This document shows positions 31,287 through 44,793 of a stretch of DNA of 64,000 nucleotides, piece by piece. Under the pieces are notes generated by a model. That model was not told the DNA's origin and did not search any database. It saw only the letters and a list, made by a program, of their open reading frames with translations. The DNA comes from Podocnemis expansa (taxonomy: Eukaryota > Chordata > Testudines > Podocnemididae). The DNA lies in NCBI GenBank assembly GCA_007922195.1, contig ML682005.1, positions 29,376,373 to 29,440,372 of the forward strand, given 5' to 3'. Numbering within the stretch: position 1 is the stretch's first letter; every line of letters begins with the position of its first letter. The position numbers and the translations under genes were made by a program.

Positions 31287-32690
31287 GTCTACAACATGGT
31301 AGTGGGAGATATTATATCTGATGTCTCTATACAGATTTCAAGAAATGGTCTGTGTTTGGATTTAAATCCACATTATTCTAATTATGAGCAATAAATATAA
31401 TATACATGGGGGAGGCATGTAAAATATTTTGAATTTTAATCTTTGATACAAGTGATCCTGCACAGAGCAGAGCCCAATTTTACATAGTACTTTGTCAATT
31501 ATTAGAAGTTGTCTTGCCAGTTCATAAATCATGGTTAGTACAATTGGTTACCTTTGCCCCCTTTATATTTCAGAGCAAATGGGATCTAATCAGGGTTTAA
31601 AGTTCACTATTTCAGTGACTAATATTTTAGTGGATTCAGTTACGTACTACCAATATTGCAAAACATGATATACACATGACATGAGGTATACTTTGAATTG
31701 GGGATTTAACATCCACTTTTTGAATCTCTGATTTTTTAATCTATACATTAAAAGAAGCTGTGAATCAGAAAGGAAAAAAAAACTATGGAACAGATTCATT
31801 TATATGCTCTGGCTACTTTACATTATCAGGGTAGCGCAAAGCATTAAGAATGTGCCAATGAATCTTTCCCTATGTTTAAAATGATAAGCTACTCTTTGTA
31901 ATCTATGGTGTCTTTCATGCATAGCACCATAAAATATTTCTTCAGCCCAATGCAGTGCATGCAATCATACTTCATATAATCATAGCATGAAGTGATTTGC
32001 TGTGGTTTTGTTTAGTTAAATATTCCATTAGATCATTTTATCTTGATTGGTTGAATTTTCCTGGACCTAAACCTGTCATTCTGTCTGTCTATCTTTTTAT
32101 TTATAGTAATTGTTTCCCAGGCAAACTTTGAGAAATTGATGTTGTCAGATCAACCTTTAAAGTAATATGGTGTGGATGTGTTTGGTGAAATTTTGATATG
32201 TTATTTTCCCATAAGGTTCTTAGAGTATCATGAATTTTTGAAGTACTTTTTTTGAAATCTGGAAGTTCTATTTTATTCAGGTTCATATACTGCACCTAGA
32301 ATCATGGTATCTGAATGACTCCCAGTATGACATTAATCATTCACCATTGAAACCAACTTATAAAGGGCCATGCTGGCATCAAGCAGTATAGTCGATATTG
32401 AAGACGCATGGTTTCTGAGTCTTGGATGCTAATAAAACCAGTTACTATGTTCAAACAGAGAAGGAGGATGTGACCTTAGCTTATGGGTGTAAAAAGTTTC
32501 ATGCTTTTATTTACAGGAGGATGGTGTTAGCTGAGACTGACCTTAACCCATAGCTTTTCATTGCCAAAAAGGGGCTTCATCACACTCCTGTGAGGATACA
32601 GGACTTATTTTTTTGAGTCATAAATCTATACTTTTCAAATGGAACACAGACCTGAGAGAGCTTTGGTGGTTGCAAATACACACATTGTAA
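31287..32690. other. No gene recognised
   Basis: AT-rich sequence. The short open frame at 32101-32295 (minus) has no motif. Upstream parts of the gypsy fragment at 32695 could lie here in unrecognisable form. Confidence 0.4.
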
Positions 32691-32694
32691 AGCA

Positions 32695-33420
32695 TTGCAC
32701 AAAAATGCAATGGCAAAAAGTCCAGATTTTGATTTTTGTACTGGTCATTTTAATTATGTCTCAGACAATGCATGGACTGTGATTTCCAGAACTGCTGCTG
32801 CGTACAAGGTGGTGCAAAAAATAATTAAGGCTATTAGCAGATGGCAGCATGTTCCCAGCCCATATTATGAATTTAAAGATACTCTTAGAACTAGATAGGT
32901 TTTAGTTTAAAGGCACTAACCTCAAATGAATATTGACACTGAGGAAGCTGATAAGGCTTGTCATATATGCCAAACTACAATCCAAGCCAAGAGAGAGAGG
33001 CCATGCTGGAGGCACAGAAAAAAAAGGCTCACAAAAGCAAAACAGGTATGGATTTATTTACATTGGCTAGAAATATAGTACATACTTATCCTAGATAATT
33101 ATTCTCACTTCCTTGAACATGCTATGGCTAACCAGGTGATTACACAAGCCAAATCTATTTTTGTTACACATGGCACTTCTGGCATAATAATGTTTGACAA
33201 AGGACTACAGTTTAGTGGGCATGAGCTTAAGCAATTCATAGTGAAGTTCAGTTTTAGACGTGTGACCATTAGGCCCCATTATCCATAGTCCAGCACTGGA
33301 AAACTGTCAAAATAATAAAGTCTTTCAGAAAAAGACTGCAGAGGTAGACTCTTCTCTGTATTCCACCTGCTAAATTACAGAATGGTACCAATGAAACATA
33401 ACTGTAGCTGCTGATAGTTT
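32695..33420 (+). pseudogene. Ty3/gypsy RNase H-integrase linker and integrase (decayed)
   Basis: 32695-32898 gives YKVVQKIIKAISRWQHV and YYEFKDTLRTR, resembling the linker that follows RNase H (I..GWP.....YY..R.EL). Near 32956 ACHICQTTIQAKRE matches the second half of the integrase zinc-binding region, and GMDLFTLA follows. From 33124 another frame reads KSIFVTHGTSGIIMFDKG then LQFSGHELKQFIVKF and TIRPHYP before TAG at 33286. These correspond to the F..HG.P....DNG.QF and SP.YP blocks. Frameshifts and stops are frequent. The lineage looks similar to the debris at 18496-19743. Confidence 0.55.
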
Positions 33421-33980
33421 TCTTTCAACAAAAAGTGAAAACAAGAATGTCTGCACTGTTAGAAACTGACGTTAGAGTCACTGGGGAATTGTGGAACCAT
33501 AAAAGAAGTCAAAAAGACAAATTTAAAAAAATCAAAATGATTTGGGGCACTTTTAGGAAAAGATGAGGTTGCACACTGTTTAATTTGTAATGAGGGGTAC
33601 TGCAGCTCAAGCAGGGCTTTTTTTTTTTTCTTAATTGATACAGCAAGCCCAGAGATACAAAACCTAGAGGTGCCTGGAGTCAGCCCTGGCAAGCCCTCAC
33701 ACAAATTAAGTACTGGTTGTGATCCCAATGATGGGATCAACAGTCACAAAAGCAACAGTGTCACAAGAAGTTGCTCTAGAGTCGTATGACGTGGTCACAC
33801 ATACTGTGAACTAGACACTAAGAATGAATAAGTGACAGGAGTGTGATAAGGTGAAACAACAAGGCAACAGACATAGCTTGAACAGCAAATATAGCCTCAG
33901 GGCATGTAACAACCAGAATAAGTGAACTTGAGACTTTTTGGTAACAATACTACTGATTTTGCTAGAAAACTCTCAAAGTC
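33421..33980. other. No gene recognised
   Basis: Unique sequence with a T run at 33618-33629. Confidence 0.45.
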
Positions 33981-33983
33981 AGT

Positions 33984-34394
33984 GGGTATGTTTACACTAA
34001 GGGCTTAAGTCGAGTTAAGGAGGCTTAGGTCAACTTAAGCAACTCCCTGGCCACATTTGGAGTTTATCAAGTTGACTTAAGCATTTGCTTAAGCTGACTT
34101 AATAACTCCTGCCCTTAAAGTCAACTTTAAGGGTTGCCAGCTTTATTAAGATGACTTAATGCAATGTGCCCATTAAAGTTGACTTTATAAAATCAACTTA
34201 GTGCAGTAGAGACTTTTAAGTTGACTTTATAAAGTTGACTTAAGCCAGGGGACCCATTTAAAATCAACTTTATTATGTCAACTTTAAATGAGTCCCTTAG
34301 CTTAAGTCAACTTTATAAAGTCAACTTAATAAAGTTGACTTTAAGTAGATCTTAGTAAGTCAACTTAACTGAGCCTCGTAGTGTAGACATAGCC
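33984..34394. mobile_element. Family B inverted-repeat element, compact
   Basis: The ends are GGGTATGTTTACAC and GTGTAGACATAGCC, flanked by AGT and ACT (2 of 3 matching). The interior is built of AAGTTGACTTAAG and AAGTCAACTTTA units in both orientations. Unlike the 20097 copy it has no inserted cargo, so it shows the basic family B structure. Confidence 0.75.
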
Positions 34395-34859
34395 ACTGAT
34401 AGCCCAGGGCTAATAGAACATTGTTAGCATATTTGGTTATTATGCTGGTGTGGTACATAAAAAAAAACTGTATTAAGATTGTAAGGTATCAATTTAAATG
34501 CTATGGGATTTTCTCTTGGTCCTAAATGTAAGTCAGAAGGCTGTGTAAGGAAATATGTGATCTGGGCCCAGCACATTCAGTTTTCCAGAGAGGTAGCCTA
34601 CAGTGAAAATGTTCTTTCTGATGTTAGGAGCAGTCTGTTTTCTCTCTCCCTGTTTTGGTTTCTTATGTGGTATTGTTCTGAATTCCAAGAAAAAGATGAA
34701 ACATAAAAATACTGTTGCTCTAAGGTTGCAATGTAATAAAATCTAACCTCTCTGTATGCTGTGAACATAACAGCTGGATTTAAGATTTTTAATGATGCAT
34801 TATATCATAAGGGCTTTAAGTAGTTATGACTTCTTTTCAGGGAAAGGAAGATGTGATAT

Positions 34860-35830
34860 TTGGAACAATGCCTTTATAGGTTGATGTCATGATGTACATC
34901 TGTGCACCACTGTGCTATGATCCGTATGATTTTCCTGTTCACTTATGCACTGATTATGTGATTTAATGCCAATTAGGCCATGCAAGGTTTCTTTGTGACT
35001 GGTCATAACCTATTCTACAGGATTAATATGGTATCATGTTTCCTGTAGCAATGTATATGTGTACCAGGGGATGCATTTTACATAGAACAGACCTTCAAGA
35101 CTATGTCTGGCACAGAGGCTGGAGAATTACATGACAAAGGGAATATATATGCCCTCCCTGGCTCAGATGGAAGTAAGGAGAATCACATGGCAGCACAGAA
35201 AGGGAGGAGTTGAAGGGAAACAAAGAGAGACACATTGAGGAGCTAGAGACTTTTTGCCTGGGAAACTCCTTCTTAAAACAACTTCAAACAAGATCTGGAC
35301 TCTGGCTGTAAAACCATCTGACAGCCAAACATCTTGAGAATAAACTTGTATTATGAGGTCAGTTTAGGTAAAGACATTAGGATAGTATGCATTTTTATGC
35401 CTTTTATTTCCCTGTGGTAACTCCTGACTCATTCATATTATGATTCTGCATTGATTTGCTGTTATTCTCACTCAAAATATACTCTGATCAATAAACTAGA
35501 ATTTGTTTTATCTAAACTTGTGTGGACTTTAGAGGGTGTGAACGTGGAAGGCTGGGCATGATCCATTTCGATGTGAAACAGATGGACTTGAGACCATGGT
35601 GATTGGGAGTGGGTCCCAGTTCCTGTAGGACAGTGGACCCCAATGCTGCAACTGAGGCTGGGGGTGTTTTCTGAGGGACCGTTCCCTATGTGACTAGAGA
35701 AAGCACACTCACTTCTTGGGACCGATCACATGCAAGAGGCTGGTGTGGATTGACTCTGTAGTGAATGGTCACCTGGCAAAGAGGGGTGAATTGTGATTGA
35801 GGAGTGGAGATTGTGGGCTCACAGCATCAC
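34860..35830. other. Unclassified, possibly LTR-like sequence
   Basis: Moderately GC-balanced text with an AATAAAC poly(A)-like signal at about 35340 and another (ATCAATAAACTAG) at about 35489, then AACTTGTGTGGACTTTAGAG. This resembles the R-U5 part of some reptile LTR elements in style, but I found no paired end, primer site or duplication. It could equally be an unrelated old repeat. Confidence 0.25.
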
Positions 35831-35978
35831 ACCAGATCAGATCTGGGAAGCAACCTTTCACACTTGAGTTTCTCAGACAGAGTCTGGGTGGGATCCTTCA
35901 GAAGCTCATGTTGTTGTCATGCATTGTCATGTGGAACCGGGCACAAAATAAAACCAATCACTTTCAAGCCCTTTAAGC

Positions 35979-36430
35979 TCTATGTGTAGGTCTACAGTTA
36001 GAGCTGAACTTGAATTGATTATCATCAGTTTGAATTCTATTACATGCATGGACACACTGGCTTTCCTCAGTTTGAACTGAGGAACTCCTCAGTTTGAATT
36101 GATGAAAGCTGACTTCAAAATGGTCAAACATCATTTGACTTCAAAGTCAGGGTCAATTCAAACTGAGTAATTCAAATTGACGCAGTGTCGCCATGTCAAT
36201 TTGAACTCACTGTTAGTTCGAATTAGCCACAGCTTGATTTTCCTTCTACAATAGTGTCTCCCTACCTAATTCGAACTATCAAGTCCTGTTCATGGACATA
36301 CCAATTCAAATTGGATTTTCTAGTGTGGCCATGTCAATTCAAATTGACTGAATTTGAATTAATAATTATTTGTTCCAATTAACTAATTTGAATTCAGTAA
36401 TTCGAACTGGAACTCTAAGTGTAGACATAG
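35979..36430 (-). mobile_element. Family D inverted-repeat element, opposite orientation
   Basis: It begins CTCTATGTGTAGGTCTACAG and ends CTCTAAGTGTAGACATAG. Its interior is the reverse complement of 30835-31283 throughout, including the unique markers AATCAAGCTGTGGCTAATTC and ATGAACAGGACTTG. The two copies lie about 5 kb apart. Confidence 0.8.
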
Positions 36431-38460
36431 ACTACGGGATCACAGAACATATGTTGGGCAAAGAACGAGCTTTTTGAATAGTCTGTGTTTGTTTTTCATG
36501 TAGATGAATCAATTAGCTATGCATTCCCTTTTTGATCTTATGCTTTCTATCCGCTAATATTTTAGAAAGCGTATGACTTTCATTAATGCATGGTGAGTGT
36601 CACCTATGTTGGCTGTCCTGCTCATCATTTTTGAAGTCTCTCTAAATCCTGGTTAAGTAGACATGACTATCCTTTCAACATACAATACAGGGAAAAAAAG
36701 GAAAAAAATAAAGAACATACTCTGCTGAAGAGTCTTTCTGTGGAAGAATCTTACCAATTAGCAGTGAGTGGGACACCAATAGGGAGGTAACTAATTAGAG
36801 TACCTAATTCATAACTAAGCAATCAAATATGATTAAAAATATTTTGTTAACAATCAAAGATGTCGTGATGTAAAACACTTCTTGTGCATTTACGTTTACA
36901 AGTCTTGTTTTAACTACTAACTTAATGAAACTATACAAAATTATTTGTGGATGAATTGCTGTGTGCTAGATGCTGGACAGCACAGAGATGTGTTCTCTGA
37001 ACTTGGAACTTACATTCAGTATAGTTAGTGATTTGTCATAGTTGTCTCATCTCTCATAGTAGGAAAGGGACAAGACTTGGTCATAATGAGTCTAAGGGAA
37101 ATCATTCACTAATTAATACACTGGACACAGAGTGGAACCTCTAGTTCTGCCTGCCAATCCAGCTCCCTGAGTATCTGGACACAGACCACACTACTTATTG
37201 TCAGGCTTACTACATAGGTTCCTTCTACATCCTGGCCTGTGTTAAGTGGTCTTATAAGGGACTGTGACTGTACAACAAAAGTAATGAAAACAATAGAAAA
37301 TGACACAATAACCCTCTGTCAAATCTTGACAGAAAAGTTGGGTAAGATCATTGGATCTTGTGAAAAATATTTGGTTTGTGAAATAATGAAATCAAAACTA
37401 GGAAGACTACTCTATTTAGAAACACAAAACAAAAAGACAAAAGTTGTAGTGTAAGTTTGTCTTAGTATCACGCAAAAAACTGAAATAAATAAAAAATGGA
37501 AAAATGGGAGGAAATTTTGCATTTAATCATATTTTTCCTTTATGTCAGATTTTTCCTTTAATACAATCTCTGTGTTGCCAAACTGGTGATTGTCCATAAA
37601 TATTTTCTATGCACTTGAACCTACAGTCGACTGTGACAGCTTTCAATAAAACATTCACTGTGATGCTTTGAGGTCTTCAGAGGTACATAAAATAGTTCCC
37701 AAATTGCACGTTACATGCAGTTTTCCATTACACACTGCACAAAATGTCCTTGACATTCAAGAGTTTGCCATACATATTTTAGCATGCATCACTCCAGGGT
37801 GTATTTGAAAATACCCTCCACTTGCCTTTAATAATAATGACTTGTCATGTGGAATCCAGATCTTGGTTAATCTAACATAATATGTACTTGATGGTTTTTA
37901 TTAACTGTCGAATGAAGCCCAATAGCCGTCAGAAACATTTTCCCCTTCTGTCATGCATTTATTCCCAGCATGTTTCATTTCTGACCACTAACGTAAAAGG
38001 TTAATAAACTACAGTATTGGATGTCATTAATATTCAGTGGCATGGCAAGTGAATAATTTTGCAGACTTTTGATTTTAAAAATGTTGGGTCATTAATGTCA
38101 CTATTTTACAGCCTTGTAAAAGAGCACTATGCTGCATGCATCTACTAATTTGAAAACCAAAAAGTCTGTGAAGAATCTTTGCTATGTTAGCCTGTTCTCA
38201 CCTTCATTGAAATTCATATCGTTGCTTCTGAATTTTGAAGAGCTAATTTTTCCCTCATACTCTATCTTCTCCCATTTACTTTTCTCTTCTTGTTGTGTAT
38301 GAGTTATTATTAATCCAATTTTATTTTATACACATCTTTATTGAGTGTTGAATGTAAAATGGATATGGATAATAGTGGCTCAGCCTAGCACTTGGATCCT
38401 TTTGATCCTTGATGGCTAACTTTTTAAAAATAATGGTCATTTGTTTTCTATACAGCCTTG
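36431..38460. other. No gene recognised; repeat-poor
   Basis: No transposon ends recognised. The part at about 37780-38160 is free of repeats and dense in TAAT/ATTA cores. Short open frames at 37109-37454 lack motifs. Confidence 0.45.
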
Positions 38461-38462
38461 TA

Positions 38463-38610
38463 AATAAGGAGTCCTATGGTACTTTTAAAGACTAAGAAGT
38501 TAATTTATTGCATGAGCTTTTTGGGAAAAAATTTCCACGTCATTAAGCACTTTGAAAATGGGGAATTTACAGAATGGGAGGAATGTGTATCTAAACAAGA
38601 AAGCTAAATC
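38463..38610 (-). mobile_element. Penelope-like terminal repeat fragment
   Basis: AAGGAGTCCTATGGTACTTT, AGACTAAGAAGTTAATTTAT, GAAAAAATTTCCACGTCAT and TTTACAGAATGGGAGGAA form a diverged minus-oriented copy of the terminal repeat. Confidence 0.6.
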
Positions 38611-41600
38611 AGTCCCCACTTACTAGTACATAAATGTAAGTCTGTGGGTGCTAATCAGTATTGTTACAGGTATACAGAGCTTTAGGAATATGTATTTGTA
38701 CTATATTTGCTGATGTACATATATAGTAAAATCCCTGATGGCACTGGAGTTATTCTTGATTTATGCGAGTGGAACAGAGATCAGAAATTGACTTATATTG
38801 TTCTAACCTAATCTCTCAAAAATGGCCCTTCTAATTTGGTTTCTTTTATAAAGCCCACTATTTATCCCACCTGTCTCATTAAAAAAAAAGAAAAAAACCT
38901 CTGTTTTATTAGCAAACATGTTTAAGAGGTTTATTTAACCAGTGGTTTCTATCCCTTACTTGGAAACTTTTGTTAACAAGGAAAACCTGTCTGCAAGTTA
39001 ACACACTTCTTAATTTGGCTTTCCCTCAGTAAACTATATATTTCAACACACACACATACACCCCCTTAAAATGTGTGAACCCAAAATATTGCAAATGGGC
39101 AGATCCACATGATACTCTCAGGTGGTAGTTTATTTTGTAATCTCTGGATTGACTGAAAGATATGTAGACTCACGTACAGAGAAAGAAAAACCTTAAAGGT
39201 GTGGACTATTCAAGCAAATGTATGACTATATTGCTTTAAATAAGGATTGTAGGATATGTGTTTTTCTTCCTGAAACATTCAAATAACTACATGACCCTGC
39301 AGTAACTACCCCCCTTTCTTTGTTTGTTTATCCAAATCTCTGTCATCTACACCTGGTTCTTTTGAATTGTTTCAGCATAGAAATGCTAAATGACTGAATG
39401 TGTTAATCCATCTTATCATGATCAGTTGGTTTCCTGTATAAACTATACGTTGGCATGAAAGGTATGAGGAGTCCCTCACGTGAACATTTCTTGGGATGAG
39501 TGAAATTGCATTCCATGACAAATTCTGACACCTCAAGATTTGTCTTCTTTCCAAAATTGGATGAACATTATATTTCATTTTTCACAGAATGGATATTTTG
39601 GGGGGGGAAAATAAATTTGAACATTTCATAACTTTTGATCAAAATGAAATATTTTGACTTTTTTGGAAATCAATATAATTCTTCTGATTTTGTTCAGCTG
39701 ACCTGAAATACTTCCTTTCAAGTCTGATCAACATTAAACTGCATTTCTTTTGCCTCTGCAAGTTCCAGATTGGATCCTATTGTCTTCTGTGCGCTCTGTG
39801 GAGATGTGTACCTATCCTACAGTACCAAGCAGATCAAAATGACTGAGCTGTGTGGTGCATCAGAGGAGGGGCACACTGTCCAAGGATACTGGCCCATAAT
39901 GGAAGATTAGGGCATTAGGCTGTCTAGCTAGACTATATCTTCCATGACATGGTCAGGATTATACAACTAATATACAGTTTAATTTGCTCATCAGAGAAAT
40001 GGAAACCTAAACTACAAATCTTAGAAGACAATGCACTAGGGAAATACAATGTAATTTATTTTAATGATCAAATCAATAAAACAAAATATTCTGATTTGGC
40101 TCCAACTGACCTAAAATAATGTAAGTCAAATTCATTTTTTCCTTTGCAAAATTTTTTTTAAAAATATCAAAATTGATAGTTTCCCAAGTAAAACTGTCAA
40201 ATAGTTGCGAAAACTGCACTTTCCACTGTAAAATAGTTGAGATGGAAAATTCCCAAGCATCTCTAACAATTTGTCAACCTACTTTTAAGAAATATGCACA
40301 TTAGCAATTTAAAAAAATCATAGTGGTAACATGTTGTTCAGTGTAGTGTAGCAATAACATGCCATCTTGGGTTGTTTACAAAGATTACAATTACAAATAT
40401 TGAATAAAACAAGCAATTTGATAACAGCTAAGGGCCTGACTCTGCCATAGTTACTCACACACAATCATAGTTTACAAATGGGACTTCTTGCAGAGTGAAA
40501 TTCCACTCTTTGTCAATAAGGTGGCAAATAGGGACATTAAGTTATTGGCTCATTCCTGGGAGTTATGGAATATTAAAAATTGTTTAAACAAAAATAAAAA
40601 GAGACAAGAAAAAAGGTTCCTATTGATTATTTTTTAAAGTGAGTTATAACTCTATAAAAACAAACAATGAGGAAGAACCACATAACATCAGTTTAGCTTC
40701 AGAACACTTCTGAACTACATAGAAATCTTTTGTTGATTTTTTTGAAGGTTTCTTAGAAGAGAGCATCTTCAAAGTCCTCTTTCCTTGGCTCCCTGCAAGG
40801 CTATTTAATCATTTAAAAGTACAGTGTACTTGTAGCTTAGTTGAAAAACCAGTGTCTCTTTAAATCTAGGTCAACAGATCAAATTCACACTACGAATGAG
40901 AATTCTAGTGGTGAGTGACACTCTTTCAGTCCCAGGAGATCATGGGAGAGAGTGTAAGTGCTCTTACATTAATGAAGTTTGTACTTCTAGTTCTTGTTAT
41001 CTCCCATGGAAATAATAGATTACTTAACCCCTGTGACTGCACAACATCGGTGCAATTTTCATGCCATGCTGCACAACTATACTGCCTATATCATTTGTTA
41101 CACTTTACATCCTGATTTGTACTCATTGCTGTTATTAATTTAAAAAAAAAAGTCAGTCTTCTGAACCATCTGAGAAGGATTACTTTAAACAAAACTAAAG
41201 GTAATCAAATATTCATAGACATGAATTATCCATGAAAATTAAAATATACCCTCTTCCCATGGTCATTCAATCAGTTAATTAGCCATAAAAACTTATTTGG
41301 TCCTTGAATTATAGCTTCCAAAAGAGTACTTTTGGCAGACTTAGCAACTAAACCCTGCCAAATACATTCTTGCATGTACCATATGGGGGAAAAAAACTGA
41401 AATATGTTCAGAAGAGGTCCAATAAATACTTTGATATGGGATAGGGATGTTGCATTGTATTTTATCCTATTTCATTGTTAATTGGTTTTTATTAGTAAAA
41501 AGGAATTTAATCATACAATGTGCTCTGAATGCAGTGTATTTCCATACATTTTGCCTGATTTCATTGCAGAAATTGGCTTTTAATTATATTAAACACAGAA

Positions 41601-44600
41601 ATTGTTGCCAGGTTTTTTTTGTTTTGTTTTTTTAACCTGTTGCTCTAGACTGAACATTCCAGGATGAAGATTGCCACATATTCTTTATCTATTCTTTCAT
41701 GGGAGCCATTGTAGAGTTTGCCTAGCTGGGTACACTCCTGGTGCTGTGTTTCATCCCGTTTATTCCATTTTCCTTAAAGTTCCTTTAATTGGAGTAGGAG
41801 GTAATACTGTCTCTTTCCTCAGCCTCTCTAGCCCACTTCCTAAGCACATGCCCTCCGTTTTTTTTATTTTTTCTTGGGAATGGAACTGTTCAGACTAGTT
41901 GCCCTAGGCCCCAGGACCAGCAGTGACCACACCCTCACCCACAACTTGCTAGTTATCTAAGCACACCCTTTTCCAGAGGTCTAAACTTTTGAGCATCTAC
42001 ATTCACAGTTATCTCTCGGCGATATGGGATAGTGAAGGAAACAGTCACACTGACCTTGTAAGGGACCACCAATTTATCACTCTTTACTAGTGTTGGTAGC
42101 AAATTTTCCAACAATTCAGATTTTTGTTGTAAAATGGTGCTTTTTTGAAACTGCAAATTTTGTGGCAATATTCCAATAGTGATGAACTTCCACCATCACA
42201 AAAGCAGAGTTCTATCTGATTTCCAATCAGCTAATCTGGTTTGCTTCTGTAGACCTTGACCTTCTAGACTCCTATCTCCAGTGCTGGAGAGTCTTCTGAC
42301 TCTGAGGGACTTCTCAATATGCTCCCCCAAAATCTGGGAGCATCCTGGGGAGCACCTGGAGTTGTGCCAGCCCACTGTTCTGTGTCACTTTTGGAAAATC
42401 CAGTGGAAACATTTTACATTTTCCAAAATAAGAAGGCAAGAAGTTGGGGGGAGGGAGAATTGGGGAAACCTTTATTCCAGGGGAAATTGTAAAATCTCTA
42501 GTTTTTTGTTCCACTCCATATTTACGGTTTCACAATGCAGAGCAGAGTCACTGTTCGAAAAGCTGAACTTTCTTTTTTAAAGGCTACTAGCAATGACTTT
42601 TTTTTTAATCTAGTGGCCTAGATTACATACCTACGTTACCCAAGTTGCTCAGTTTCCCAAGTGTTTGCTCCTTTCAGGAAGGACGTTAGGAAATGAAAGA
42701 ACAGGTGAGAAGTGATAGGAGGGACTGCCCAGAGACTGGGGTTACAAATTCTGTTCCCTCACTTCTATAGTTCCTTATAAATGGGCTTTGTGCAGGGAGG
42801 GTTGATTTCCACTGATGCTGAATACCCATTAGATTTAACAATTTCAAATAAACCAGATATTGTTTAAAAATGCTGCAGTGTTACATAGCTTTAATTAACA
42901 AAATAAATATTTTCAAAGTAACACTGTACAGTTGCAATGAGGCCATCCAATATTAGCATTCTGTGGTGCTAATTCACTCCTAATGATAGTGACAAATCCT
43001 TCAGCCTCCTGGCTTGCAGCATCACACTAAGCATGAATTAATACAATTCAGTTTATGTCCCATCATATCTTATTGTTTGGTTAATAGTGAAACAGTTTAT
43101 TAAACTGGAGAGATGGAATTTCTCCACACCAAGGCTGAATAACTCTTTTAACAGCATGAAAAGTCTGTTCAAATTCCCTTCTCTAAAGGCTTTTAAAATA
43201 ACTATTCACACAAATATTTATTGGCTGTTCTAGAATGCAGTTGCTCTGTCAGAGCTACAGTAATCCATGCATTGCAGGATAATGAACTGTGGGGGCACCT
43301 TGATTCTGTACCTGCCATCTTTCTTTTAAGCCTTAAAACTGTGACCTTGAAAATCTTTTCTGAAAGCATCCCCTAAACAAGGTTTTTCAACACAGCAATA
43401 TAATTTCCATGAAAATTTTGTGAAAACCAAGGGCCACAGAAAATATTGAGTTTAAAATAGCAATAGAAATACCTCCACTTCCACAGGTATGTGACATTTG
43501 TTATGTTCAAGAGTGAGACAAAATAATAAAATGTCCACTTTACAAGTGGGTGGAAAAGTTCATTGAGGGACACAGATTCATTCTGACTCTCATTGTGACA
43601 GATGTACCTGGTATTCAGTGTCCCCCAGTTGGAGACTCTGCTAAATTGATGCACCCTACTCTAGGAAGTGGTCCTTTAGGAAAGAAAAGGGCAGTGAGTC
43701 TGGACCTCTAGGCATAGGTGCTGATTTTTTTGTTTTACCAAATGCGTGCTTTTGTCAGGCATTGACAAGATGGATGACTGACAGGTTAATGAGTGGCAGT
43801 GTGTGTGTGAGTTCTCTATGTGGGGAATGCCCCAGACTTCCACAGTTAACTGAGACACCCCTTCATGACTGAATGAATTGATACCACCATGGATCCATTG
43901 AGGCACGTGGCTAGGTTTATTACAGAGAGGCACAATAAGAAGTAACTTGCACTTTTGTGAGTGCACTTCAGATATGCATGCCCTGATGCACTGGAATGGT
44001 GCACTTTGACAGTAGGAGTCTGTCATCCACTAGGCTAGAGAAAGCTATTCCCTCTGACCTCCATTTTCATATACTCTTATAGACACCTTTCATCCTCCCA
44101 GGACCATCTGTGGGTGAAATGAAAAAGAATTAGTCCTTCAGGTATCTAGAAAGCCTGGGACTTTGCAGAGGCCAAGGGGGCCCAGCAGACTAAATAAAAA
44201 GAGCTGTCCACATCTATAACATTTAAGTTCTGGGGGATGTCAGGAGAGAAGAAGTATTCTTCTTATGCACCAGGCTGGGTGAAAGGCCTATTCTGACTGT
44301 ATTTTTCATTTATGTCAATGAAAGACTTTTGATATATTTTGTGGAGTGTAAGACCCATATGGACCATCTTAAATTCAACATGCATGGGGTTTTATGTATC
44401 ATCATACCCCTGAGAATAGCTAATCATCAACAGAAGCCCTTATCTGATATCCCTTTTCTTGCTGCAGTGGCTATCAATGGCCATGGTTCTTAGCCACTAA
44501 CTGGTGTTGTCTCTATTTGACTGACTACAGTAGTGAGGAACCCTACCTTAACTTCCTTTGTCATTCTAACTATTCTTTCTTGGCACTTTTTCCTGTGACT

Positions 44601-44790
44601 ATCCTGATAAACTTCACTGACCTCCCTTACATAATGGATGAAATAAATATACACAATAAATATACACTTTCTTTATAAGACAAAATACAGAGGAAACGAA
44701 AGAAAGGAAAAGATTGAGCTGAAGTGGATGCATTAACAACTGCATACAATCCACAAGTAACAGTAATTTCAAGATGGATTTCCCTGGATT
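38611..44790. other. No gene recognised; longest repeat-poor stretch
   Basis: About 6.2 kb of AT-rich DNA. Small open frames (39372-39578 minus, 40915-41115, 41447-41635, 41671-41898, 42281-42580, 43373-43654 minus, 43676-44026 minus) have no recognisable family motif and no mutual frame or splice logic that I can support. It reads as intergenic or intronic sequence. Confidence 0.5.
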
Positions 44791-44793
44791 TAT

